Origin: GWB2-37-7 sp049684915
GTDB lineage: Bacteria > Bacillota > Clostridia > Lutisporales > Lutisporaceae
Assembly (NCBI GenBank): GCA_049684915.1
Contig: JBAVGO010000021.1
Coordinates: 1-9,934, forward strand
DNA length: 9,934 nucleotides
Direction: 5' to 3'
Made by a program: the position numbers and the translations under genes. How positions within the stretch are numbered: the first letter of the stretch is position 1; each line of letters begins with the position of its first letter. Under the pieces are notes generated by a model. The model searched no databases and was not told the origin of the DNA. It was given only the letters and a program-made list of their open reading frames with translations. Shown here in pieces: positions 1 to 6,855 of the stretch.

Positions 1-318
1 ATATTTGCATATAGTATCACTGGCGCCAATCTTGATTTCTCCGGAAACAAGGGAATTCATATCCTCCAATCTCTTTTCTCCTGTCTTTATAAAGTTAAAG
101 GCTTGTTCAATATAGGTAAAAAGAGCTTGCCCTTCGTGGGTCAGTCTAACCTTCTTAGTATTTCGGAAAAACAATGGACAGCCAAGCTTGTGCTCTAGAT
201 GCTGTATAGATTGACTGACCGCAGATTGAGAGATAAACAGCTTATTAGCAGCAGCTGAAAAACTTTTTTTATAAGCTACAAAATAAAAGACCTTATAAAG
301 CTCAAAGTTAATATCCAA
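1..318 (-). CDS. LysR-family transcriptional regulator, N-terminal part (cut by window edge)
   Basis: I translated this by hand on the minus strand; 106 codons are visible and the C-terminus lies beyond base 1. The protein begins (M)DINFELYKVFYFVAYKKSF and carries a typical LysR winged helix-turn-helix at about residues 5-62. SFSAAANKLFISQSAVSQSI (19-38) is the helix-turn-helix core, followed by HLEHKLGCPLFFRN (40-53) and LTHEGQALF. A linker helix follows (about 65-90), and GEIKIGAS near residue 95 is the usual entry to the effector-binding domain, which is mostly missing. The start is taken as TTG at 318-316, because AAGGAG lies 9 bases upstream and no in-frame ATG, GTG or other TTG sits near it. 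LysR proteins bind DNA as oligomers and usually autoregulate while controlling a divergent neighbour. Here the neighbour is the purine operon, so it may act on purL. The ligand and targets cannot be read from this fragment. Confidence 0.93.
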   Translation of the reverse strand, partial: MDINFELYKVFYFVAYKKSFSAAANKLFISQSAVSQSIQHLEHKLGCPLFFRNTKKVRLTHEGQALFTYIEQAFNFIKTGEKRLEDMNSLVSGEIKIGASDTICKY

Positions 319-327
319 TGATAAGCA

Positions 328-333
328 CTCCTT
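328..333 (-). promoter_or_regulatory. Ribosome binding site of the LysR gene
   Basis: AAGGAG on the minus strand, 9 bases before the TTG codon. It decides the start: no ATG is available in frame nearby, and the TTG places the protein start where LysR proteins normally begin, four to six residues before the first helix. Confidence 0.8.
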
Positions 334-342
334 ATAATAGGT

Positions 343-373
343 ATTAATAATATTAATTATAATTATCAATTAT
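343..373. promoter_or_regulatory. Tandem inverted repeats, candidate LysR binding sites
   Basis: Two imperfectly separable palindromes sit side by side. The first, at 343-357, is ATTAATA, one central base, then TATTAAT. The second, at 359-373, is ATAATT, ATC, then AATTAT. Both arm pairs match perfectly. Both contain the T-N11-A spacing of classical LysR boxes (T344/A356 and T360/A372). Their centres are 16 bases apart, roughly -49 and -33 relative to the predicted purL start at about 399, which resembles the paired recognition and activation sites of LysR promoters. The region is almost pure A and T, so chance palindromes are likely and the assignment is tentative. A further 12-base palindrome overlaps at 354-365. 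Confidence 0.4.
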
Positions 374-392
374 ACTATGTTAAAATTATACT
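363..392 (+). promoter_or_regulatory. Predicted promoter of the purine operon
   Basis: Two overlapping readings are possible. TATACT (387-392) can pair with TTATCA (363-368) at an 18-base spacing. Alternatively TAAAAT (381-386) is preceded by TG at 378-379, which makes an extended -10 element that depends less on a -35 box. Either way transcription would begin near 393-399, leaving only about 20-25 bases before the purL start codon. The elements lie on top of the opposing LysR promoter, so the two polymerases probably compete. The -35 match is weak (four of six), which suits an activator-dependent promoter but does not prove it. Confidence 0.5.
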
Positions 393-397
393 GTAAA
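369..397 (-). promoter_or_regulatory. Predicted sigma-A type promoter of the LysR gene
   Basis: On the minus strand, TTTACA (397-392) and TATAAT (374-369) are separated by exactly 17 bases. That is five of six and six of six matches to the vegetative consensus. Transcription would start near 362, giving a leader of about 44 bases. It is the best-scoring promoter by eye in this gap, but AT-rich DNA yields chance matches. Two other minus-strand TATAAT copies (390-385 and 361-356) have poorer upstream partners. Confidence 0.6.
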
Positions 398-400
398 GAC

Positions 401-407
401 AAGGAGG
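401..407 (+). promoter_or_regulatory. Ribosome binding site of purL
   Basis: AAGGAGG sits 10 bases before ATG at 418. A GTG at 409 in the same frame is only one base from this site and is therefore a poor initiation codon, so the ATG is preferred. Confidence 0.85.
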
Positions 408-417
408 GGTGAAACCC

Positions 418-3400
418 ATGGAAAATAAAGTAAGAAGAATATATGTAGAAAAGAAAAAGGAATATGCCGCAGAAGCGAAGAATTTATACCACGAAATTAA
501 GGAAAACCTTTTGGTGAAGGGTATTAAAGAAGTAAGGATTATTAATCGTTATGATGTTGAAGGACTAAGTAATGAGGAATACTTGGAAGCAAGCAAGCTG
601 ATTTTCTCTGAGACCAATGTAGACATTGTGTATAATGAGGAGTTAGCTATAGGAAATGATGAGAAGCTATTTGCTATTGAGTACCTACCGGGACAATATG
701 ACCAACGAGCTGATTCAGCTACGCAATGTATACAGATTCTTACACAGAAGGAACATACTATTGTTAAGACTGCAAAGCTTATAGTGCTAAAAGGAGATAT
801 ATCAAAAGAAGAGTTAAGTAAGATAAAAGCTTACTGTATAAATCAACTGGATTCTAGAGAAGCAGCCATGGAGAAGCCTTCAAAGCTGGATATGGAGTCC
901 TTTGAAGCGAGAGCGGTAGAATGTATAAGCGGATTTATAAGTTTAAATAAAGAGCAACAAAAAGCTTTGGCACAGGATTTAGGATTGGCAATGAGCCTTG
1001 AAGATTTGGCATTTTGTCAACAATATTTTAGAGATATAGAAAAGAGAAATCCATCTATAACGGAAATACGCGTTATAGACACATATTGGTCTGATCATTG
1101 CAGACATACAACCTTTCTAACAGAAATTCAAGATATTACTATTCGGGACAGCAATTATAATCATGGTGTAAAGCAAGCCTTAGATTTATATAATCATGCA
1201 AGGAAATATGTTTATAAGGATGAAAAGAGAGATATAAATCTTATGGACATCGCCACTATAGGTATGAAGGAAATGCGAAAGCAGGGACTTTTGAACGATT
1301 TAGAGGTTTCTGACGAGATAAATGCATGCAGTGTTGTTGTTGACGTTGATGTAGATGGTAAAACAGAGGAATGGCTGTTGATGTTTAAAAATGAAACTCA
1401 CAATCATCCTACTGAGATAGAACCCTTCGGCGGAGCGGCAACTTGTCTGGGAGGAGCAATAAGAGATCCTCTTTCAGGTAGATCATATGTATTTGGAGCT
1501 ATGAGGGTAACAGGCAGTGCAGACCCAAGAACACCTATAGAAGCTACAATACCTGGAAAGCTTCCTCAGAGGAAGATTACAACAGGTGCGGCAACAGGCT
1601 ACAGTTCCTATGGAAACCAAATTGGCTTAGCAACAGGACAGGTATCAGAAATATATCATCCAAACTATGTTGCAAAGCGTATGGAGATTGGAGCAGTACT
1701 GGGAGCAACTCCTAGAGAGAATGTTATCAGAGATACTTCTAATGTAGGGGATGTTATTGTATTACTCGGTGGTAGAACTGGAAGGGATGGTTGTGGCGGT
1801 GCCACAGGTTCTTCTAAAGAACATGACGGTAACTCCATAATAAACTGTGGGGCAGAGGTTCAAAAGGGCAATCCTCCAGTAGAACGAAAAATACAGAGAC
1901 TGTTTAGAAACCCTAAGGTTAGTAAGTTGATTAAAAAGTGCAATGATTTCGGTGCAGGAGGAGTTGCTGTTGCTATAGGCGAACTAGCTGACGGTCTTAT
2001 AATAGACTTGGATGCAGTTCCTAAAAAATATGAAGGCTTAGACGGAACGGAGCTAGCGATTTCTGAATCACAGGAAAGAATGGCAGTGCTTATTAATCAA
2101 AAGGATTTAGATACCTTTATTAGTTTTGCTGCATGTGAAAACCTGGAAGCAATAAAGGTAGCTGAGGTTACTGAGCAAAAAAGACTTGTGATGCAGTGGA
2201 AGAAAGAGATTATTGTTGATATAAGCAGAGAATTTTTAGATACAAATGGTGTTAAGCAAAATGCCAGGGCTACAATAGAAGCACCAGAGCAGATAAGTTA
2301 TTTTGAGAGAATAAAGCAGGATAATGCTAATATTAAAGATTTAAATAGCAAGTGGATAGAAACCCTAAAGGATTTAAACATATGCGGTCAAAGAGGATTG
2401 GTAGAACGATTTGATAGCAGCATAGGTGGTGCTACTGTACTTATGCCATTTGGTGGAGAATATCAGTCTACTCCTACTGATGGATTGGTTATGAAGCTGC
2501 CGGTACAAAATGCTGATACAAGTACAGCGGTTACTATGACTTATGGCTTTAATCCATACCTATCTACCTGGAGTCCTTTTCATGGTGGAATGTATGCTGT
2601 TATAGAGTCCGCAGTAAAAGCAGCAGCTTTTGGTGCTGACTACAGCAAGCTTCGCTTAACCCTACAGGAATACTTTGAAAAGCTTGGCAAGGAGCCTGAA
2701 AAATGGGGCAAGCCATTAAGTGCATTGCTGGGAGCATTTTATGCACAGTCAATGCTTAAAATACCTGCGATTGGTGGTAAGGACAGCATGTCAGGCACCT
2801 TTAAGGATATAAACGTGCCACCTACCTTAGTAGCCTTTGCGGTGGGTACAATGGATGTAAATAAGGTTATATCTTCTGAATTTAAAAAAATTGGAAGCAA
2901 TATTGTAATGCTTTGTGTAGATAGAAACAAAGAAGAAATGCCGGACTTCATACAGCTTAAGAAAAACCTAGAGAAGCTAAGTTCATTGGCAGGAGAAGGA
3001 AAAATCCTGTCTTCAGCAGTTGTGAAGCATGGAGGTGTGGCAGCTACAATAAGTAAAATGTGCTTTGGCAACATGATAGGAATGAGCATTGCAGAAGACA
3101 GGAAGCTTGAAGAACTGTTCACAGATGATTATGGTAACGTGGTTTTAGAAATAAGCGACGAGTACGATGTTAAAGTATTACTGGAAGGACTTAATTATAA
3201 GGTATTGGGAGTAACACAGTCAAAGCCAGAACTAAGCTTCCAGGGTAAAGTCATAGAGCTTGAAGAAGCATTAAATGCATGGCAGAATCCTCTTTCTGAG
3301 GTTTTCCCAAGCAGTCTTACAAAGGTAAAGAGTGAAGAGGGTGCAAATGGCAGCTTCTATAATACTACAGCTAAAAGACATGCAAACATCAAGCTTGCAG

Positions 3401-4167
3401 CACCTAGAATTCTTATACCGGTATTCCCTGGAACGAACTGTGAGTATGACACCGCAGTAGCTTTTGAACGAGCTGGGGGTATTGTACAGACTTTAGTTAT
3501 TCGTAATATGAATCAAAACGATATTGAGGATTCAATTAAAAATCTGGTAAATGGAATAAACTCCTCACAAATAATAGCATTGCCAGGAGGCTTTAGTGCA
3601 GGAGATGAGCCTGACGGTTCGGGTAAATTTATAGCAACAATGTTTAGAAATCCAAGAGTAAAAGAAGCAATTGCGGAGAAATTAAAACATGGAGATGGAT
3701 TAATGCTGGGCATATGCAACGGTTTTCAAGCATTAATCAAGCTGGGACTTGTACCTTATGGCGAAATACAGGATATTGGTGAGGATAGTCCAACTCTTAC
3801 TTACAATAGCAGTGGAAGACATATTTCCTGTATGGTAAACACTCAGGTGGTATCAAACCTTTCGCCTTGGTTTAGCAATACGAAGCCGGGAGATATTCAT
3901 AGTATACCTGTATCCCATGGAGAGGGTAGATTTATAGTTAGTGACGAGTTTTACAAAAAGCTTTTGGGAAATGGACAAATAGCCACACAATATGTAGGTA
4001 TTAATCCAAACGGTTCAATGCACAATGTAGAAGGCATAACAAGCCCTGATGGCAGAATACTTGGTAAGATGGGTCATTCAGAGAGAAGAGGCAGCAAAGT
4101 TGCAATAAATATTTCGGGAGAAAAAAATCAAGGCTTGTTTGAAGCAGGCATAAAATATTATCTATAA
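418..4167 (+). CDS. purL: Phosphoribosylformylglycinamidine synthase, single-chain (synthase plus glutaminase)
   Basis: This enzyme converts FGAR, glutamine and ATP to FGAM in the cytoplasm, the fourth purine step. The 1249-residue chain is the large form, with PurS-like, synthase and glutaminase parts fused. I see an N-terminal PurS-like region (about 1-150) and a linker with DTYWSDHCRHTTF (His227 and His230). The first AIRS-like ATP fold carries FKNETHNHPTEIEPFGG (323-339) and the second carries GGKDSMSG (786-793). A class I glutaminase domain runs from about 997 to the end. Its triad is visible: Cys1100 in GICNGFQ, and His1220 and Glu1222 in MGHSER; SHGEGRF (1166-1172) is also present. Sequence style matches the clostridial/streptococcal clade II PurL rather than the split Bacillus PurS/PurL/PurQ. 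It starts at ATG 418 for ribosome-site spacing; GTG 409 would add three residues. It is the first gene of the operon, 21 bases before purE. No lesion was seen. Confidence 0.97.
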   Translation: MENKVRRIYVEKKKEYAAEAKNLYHEIKENLLVKGIKEVRIINRYDVEGLSNEEYLEASKLIFSETNVDIVYNEELAIGNDEKLFAIEYLPGQYDQRADSATQCIQILTQKEHTIVKTAKLIVLKGDISKEELSKIKAYCINQLDSREAAMEKPSKLDMESFEARAVECISGFISLNKEQQKALAQDLGLAMSLEDLAFCQQYFRDIEKRNPSITEIRVIDTYWSDHCRHTTFLTEIQDITIRDSNYNHGVKQALDLYNHARKYVYKDEKRDINLMDIATIGMKEMRKQGLLNDLEVSDEINACSVVVDVDVDGKTEEWLLMFKNETHNHPTEIEPFGGAATCLGGAIRDPLSGRSYVFGAMRVTGSADPRTPIEATIPGKLPQRKITTGAATGYSSYGNQIGLATGQVSEIYHPNYVAKRMEIGAVLGATPRENVIRDTSNVGDVIVLLGGRTGRDGCGGATGSSKEHDGNSIINCGAEVQKGNPPVERKIQRLFRNPKVSKLIKKCNDFGAGGVAVAIGELADGLIIDLDAVPKKYEGLDGTELAISESQERMAVLINQKDLDTFISFAACENLEAIKVAEVTEQKRLVMQWKKEIIVDISREFLDTNGVKQNARATIEAPEQISYFERIKQDNANIKDLNSKWIETLKDLNICGQRGLVERFDSSIGGATVLMPFGGEYQSTPTDGLVMKLPVQNADTSTAVTMTYGFNPYLSTWSPFHGGMYAVIESAVKAAAFGADYSKLRLTLQEYFEKLGKEPEKWGKPLSALLGAFYAQSMLKIPAIGGKDSMSGTFKDINVPPTLVAFAVGTMDVNKVISSEFKKIGSNIVMLCVDRNKEEMPDFIQLKKNLEKLSSLAGEGKILSSAVVKHGGVAATISKMCFGNMIGMSIAEDRKLEELFTDDYGNVVLEISDEYDVKVLLEGLNYKVLGVTQSKPELSFQGKVIELEEALNAWQNPLSEVFPSSLTKVKSEEGANGSFYNTTAKRHANIKLAAPRILIPVFPGTNCEYDTAVAFERAGGIVQTLVIRNMNQNDIEDSIKNLVNGINSSQIIALPGGFSAGDEPDGSGKFIATMFRNPRVKEAIAEKLKHGDGLMLGICNGFQALIKLGLVPYGEIQDIGEDSPTLTYNSSGRHISCMVNTQVVSNLSPWFSNTKPGDIHSIPVSHGEGRFIVSDEFYKKLLGNGQIATQYVGINPNGSMHNVEGITSPDGRILGKMGHSERRGSKVAINISGEKNQGLFEAGIKYYL

Positions 4168-4173
4168 AATTAC

Positions 4174-4182
4174 AAAAGGAGG
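4174..4182 (+). promoter_or_regulatory. Ribosome binding site of purE
   Basis: AAAAGGAGG in the 21-base purL-purE gap, ending 6 bases before ATG 4189. It is a strong site, so purE need not rely on translational coupling. Confidence 0.8.
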
Positions 4183-4188
4183 AACCAA

Positions 4189-4692
4189 ATGGAAAGCAAA
4201 AGCCCTAAGGTAGCAGTGATAATGGGAAGTGACTCAGACCTTCCAATTGTGAGAAAATCAGTAGAAATATTAAAGAAATTTGGAGTTTTGTATGAGGTAA
4301 GTGTTATATCAGCTCATAGGACACCAGAGATAGCAGTAGAATATGCAAGCAATGCGGAAGCGAGAGGTTTTGATGTAATTATTGCAGCAGCAGGAAAAGC
4401 AGCGCATCTGCCTGGAGTTTTGGCAGCATTTACAATACTACCAGTAATAGGCATACCAATTAAATCATCAACTCTAGATGGCTTGGACTCGCTTTTGTCT
4501 ATCGTGCAGATGCCAACAGGAATACCAGTAGCTACGGTTGCGGTAGATGGAGCTGAAAATGCAGGACTTTTGGCAGTTCAAATACTATCCTTAAGATATG
4601 ATGAGTTAAAGGAAAAGCTAAAGCTGCATAGAACAGAAATGAAAAGAACAGTAATAGAAAAAGATAATAAGATTAAAGAGGAGGTTTTTTAA
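4189..4692 (+). CDS. purE: N5-carboxyaminoimidazole ribonucleotide mutase (PurE, class I type)
   Basis: Class I PurE moves the carboxyl of N5-CAIR to carbon 4, forming CAIR. The 167-residue protein has the expected flavodoxin-like fold and motifs in order: GSDSD (13-17) for the ribose phosphate, SAHRTP (41-46) with the catalytic His43, AAAGKAAHLPG (66-76) with His73, and SIVQMPTGIPVATVAVDGAENAGLLA near the C-terminal half. AAHLPG marks the class I mutase; animal-type class II enzymes that use CO2 directly differ in this loop. Lys70 replaces the glycine of the Escherichia coli AGGAAHLPG loop, a variation I recall from other clostridial PurE proteins. The C-terminal tail (about 140-167) is highly charged and probably helical. 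The gene ends one base before purC, and its last codons contain the purC ribosome site. No purK lies beside it, which is noteworthy because a mutase needs PurK to make its substrate. Confidence 0.96.
   Translation: MESKSPKVAVIMGSDSDLPIVRKSVEILKKFGVLYEVSVISAHRTPEIAVEYASNAEARGFDVIIAAAGKAAHLPGVLAAFTILPVIGIPIKSSTLDGLDSLLSIVQMPTGIPVATVAVDGAENAGLLAVQILSLRYDELKEKLKLHRTEMKRTVIEKDNKIKEEVF
4678..4684 (+). promoter_or_regulatory. Ribosome binding site of purC inside purE
   Basis: GAGGAGG lies within the last codons of purE, 9 bases before the purC ATG. The stop of purE and the start of purC are one base apart, so translation is probably coupled. Confidence 0.8.
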
Positions 4693-4693
4693 T

Positions 4694-5401
4694 ATGAATA
4701 AATTAGATATGTTGTATGAAGGAAAAGCAAAGAAGGTATATAAGACAGAAATAGCTGATCAATATATAGTGGAGTACAAGGACGATGCAACTGCTTTTAA
4801 CGGACTAAAAAAGGGTACGATAGCTGACAAGGGTATAATGAACAATACTATATCGACAAAACTATTTGAGATTCTTGAAACTAAAGGGATTAAAACCCAC
4901 TTTATCAAAAGATTAAACGAAAGAGATATGTTGGTAAAGAAGGTGGAAATAGTTCCTATAGAGGTGTTGGTAAGAAACTATGCTGCAGGCTCACTTTCTA
5001 AGCGTTATGGAATTGAAGAAGGTACAAAGCTAAATACTACAGTTTTAGAATACTGCTATAAAAATGACGAGTTGGGAGATCCATTTATAAATGAATACCA
5101 TATAAAGGCAATGGAATTAGCCACAGAAGAAGAAGTAAAAATCATAGAAAAATCTGCTCTTAGAATTAATGAGATACTAATTGAAGTAATGAAGGCAAAA
5201 AATATTGACTTGGTTGATTTTAAATTAGAATTTGGCAAAACCTCTGAAGGAGAAATCATTTTAGCGGATGAAATATCACCTGACACATGCAGATTATGGG
5301 ACACACTAACTCATGAGAAGCTTGATAAGGATAGATTTAGAAGAGATATGGGCAAGGTTGAAGAAGGCTACATGGAAGTAGTAGGAAGAATATGTGGATA
5401 G
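4694..5401 (+). CDS. purC: Phosphoribosylaminoimidazole-succinocarboxamide synthase (SAICAR synthetase)
   Basis: PurC joins CAIR and aspartate with ATP hydrolysis to give SAICAR. The 235-residue length is standard for the bacterial single-domain enzyme. Visible motifs are LYEGKAKKVY (7-16), the nucleotide-binding entry strand and loop; YKDDATAFNG (28-37); PIEVLVRNYAAGS ending at Ser100, with Arg94 in the substrate-binding segment; DLVDFKLEFG (172-181); and LADEISPDTCRLWD (190-203), which carries the metal and aspartate site residues. It starts at ATG 4694, one base after purE, and ends at TAG 5399-5401. The last codons overlap a possible but less likely GTG start for purF. No missing motif was noticed. 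Confidence 0.97.
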   Translation: MNKLDMLYEGKAKKVYKTEIADQYIVEYKDDATAFNGLKKGTIADKGIMNNTISTKLFEILETKGIKTHFIKRLNERDMLVKKVEIVPIEVLVRNYAAGSLSKRYGIEEGTKLNTTVLEYCYKNDELGDPFINEYHIKAMELATEEEVKIIEKSALRINEILIEVMKAKNIDLVDFKLEFGKTSEGEIILADEISPDTCRLWDTLTHEKLDKDRFRRDMGKVEEGYMEVVGRICG

Positions 5402-5420
5402 ATATCTACACTTCAGAGAT

Positions 5421-5425
5421 AGGAG
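5421..5425 (+). promoter_or_regulatory. Ribosome binding site that fixes the purF start
   Basis: AGGAG in the purC-purF gap, 7 bases before ATG 5433. This supports ATG 5433 over the in-frame GTG at 5394 and over the ATG at 5442, which would be 16 bases away. Confidence 0.75.
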
Positions 5426-5432
5426 TATAGCA

Positions 5433-6851
5433 ATGCAAAATATGAATTTTTATAATGATGACAAGCTAAAGGAAGAATGCGGTGTTATCGGTATATATGA
5501 AAAAAACAATATTAACACATCGGTACTTGCCTATCATGGACTGATTGCTCTACAGCATAGAGGTCAGGAAAGTGCAGGTCTAGCCGTAAAAAATGATGGG
5601 ATAATAACCTGCTACAAGGAAATGGGCTTGGTTTCAGAGGTTTTTGACGATAAGATATTAAATCTTCTTAAGGGTGATAGCAGCATAGGTCATGTGAGAT
5701 ACTCCACTACAGGGGAAAGCTTTGTAACAAATGCACAGCCTTTGGTAGTTAAGTACAAGAATGGAACAATAGCTCTTGCTCATAATGGCAATCTTGTTAA
5801 TGCCCATGCGTTAAGACGGGAGATGGAGGATCAGGGTATGATTTTCACCACCTCCATTGACAGTGAGATAATCGCCTGTCTCATAGCAAAGAATTATAAG
5901 GATAATATTGATGACGCTATAACAAGAACTATGGATTTAATAAGGGGCTCTTATTCCTTAGTTATCATGACGAATGATGAGCTTATTGGAGTAAGAGATA
6001 AGCATGGTCTGCGTCCTTTGGTGTTAGGTATGCTGGGAGAAGGATATGTACTGGCATCAGAAACCTGTGCCCTAGATACACTGGGGGCAAAGTTCGTAAG
6101 AGATGTGAATCCAGGAGAAATAATCATTATTGATGAAAAAGGTCTAAGAAGTATTCAAACTGAACCAGAAGAAAAGGCCGCTTGTATATTTGAATATATA
6201 TACTTTGCAAGACCAGACAGTATTATAGACGGTATTAGCGTATATGGTTCAAGAGAAAATGCAGGTAGAATACTTGCTAAGGAACAGCCTGCGGATGCGG
6301 ATTTAGTTATCTGTGTGCCTGATTCTGGAACACCTGCTGCTATTGGCTATGCAAAAGAATCAGGGATACCTTATACAATAGGTCTAATAAAAAATAGATA
6401 TATAGGTAGAACGTTTATTCAACCCACTCAAGAAACTAGAGAGATGGGTGTAACACTGAAGCTTAATCCTCTAAAAAAGCAAATTGAGGGTAAAAGGATA
6501 GTAATGGTAGACGACAGTATAGTTAGAGGTACTACCAGCAAGAAAATAGTCCAGGCTCTAAGAGATGCAGGGGCAAAAGAGGTACATGTTAGAGTAAGCT
6601 CTCCGATGGTTATACATTCCTGTTATTTTGGAATTGATACTCAGAGAAGCGGTGAGCTTATGGGAGCAAGTAATTTATTAGAAATGATAAAAGAAAAAAT
6701 AGATGCAGACAGTCTAGGTTATTTAAGCTATGAAGGCTTACTTGAATCAGTATCTAGCGAAGGAAAGGGTTTTTGTACAGCATGCTTCAATGGAAAATAT
6801 CCTGTTGATATTACAGAAGACTGCGATAAGCATGTGTTTGAAAGAAGGTAG
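5433..6851 (+). CDS. purF: Amidophosphoribosyltransferase, iron-sulfur type with propeptide
   Basis: PurF makes phosphoribosylamine from PRPP and glutamine, the committed and feedback-inhibited step. The 472-residue protein has an N-terminal Ntn-hydrolase glutaminase domain and a C-terminal phosphoribosyltransferase domain. It starts with 15 residues ahead of Cys16 in EECGVIG, so a Bacillus-type propeptide is probably removed to expose Cys16 as nucleophile. Glutaminase motifs LQHRGQESAG, RYSTTGES and AHNGNL are present. The PRPP loop is VMVDDSIVRGTT (357-368). Cys251, Cys397, Cys448 and Cys451 correspond to the four 4Fe-4S ligands of Bacillus subtilis PurF. After removal of 15 residues the first two fall at 236 and 382, as in Bacillus, and the last two four positions earlier (433 and 436). 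The enzyme should therefore be oxygen-labile. GTG 5394 is an alternative start that would add 13 residues and overlap purC. purM follows four bases after the stop. Confidence 0.97.
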   Translation: MQNMNFYNDDKLKEECGVIGIYEKNNINTSVLAYHGLIALQHRGQESAGLAVKNDGIITCYKEMGLVSEVFDDKILNLLKGDSSIGHVRYSTTGESFVTNAQPLVVKYKNGTIALAHNGNLVNAHALRREMEDQGMIFTTSIDSEIIACLIAKNYKDNIDDAITRTMDLIRGSYSLVIMTNDELIGVRDKHGLRPLVLGMLGEGYVLASETCALDTLGAKFVRDVNPGEIIIIDEKGLRSIQTEPEEKAACIFEYIYFARPDSIIDGISVYGSRENAGRILAKEQPADADLVICVPDSGTPAAIGYAKESGIPYTIGLIKNRYIGRTFIQPTQETREMGVTLKLNPLKKQIEGKRIVMVDDSIVRGTTSKKIVQALRDAGAKEVHVRVSSPMVIHSCYFGIDTQRSGELMGASNLLEMIKEKIDADSLGYLSYEGLLESVSSEGKGFCTACFNGKYPVDITEDCDKHVFERR

Positions 6852-6855
6852 TGAA

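Noticed and set aside
354..365. TAATTATAATTA palindrome as a third separate operator
   Set aside because: It overlaps both neighbouring inverted repeats and consists only of A and T; it cannot be separated from composition effects.
409..417. GTG 409 as the start of purL
   Set aside because: It is one base from the AAGGAGG site, too close for initiation, while ATG 418 is ten bases away and matches where related proteins begin.
2739..3122. Minus-strand open frame of 127 codons inside purL
   Set aside because: It is a shadow of purL codons, with no ribosome site, no recognisable domain and a conserved gene on the other strand.
5399..5408. TAGATATCTA palindrome after purC as a terminator or operator
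   Set aside because: It is only ten bases, AT-rich, has no loop or T-run, and its flanks do not extend the pairing. It is likely chance.
6730..6855. Extension of purM leftward into purF
   Set aside because: These codons are the out-of-frame 3' end of purF; they show no PurM similarity, and ATG 6856 has its own ribosome site and an N-terminus typical of the family.
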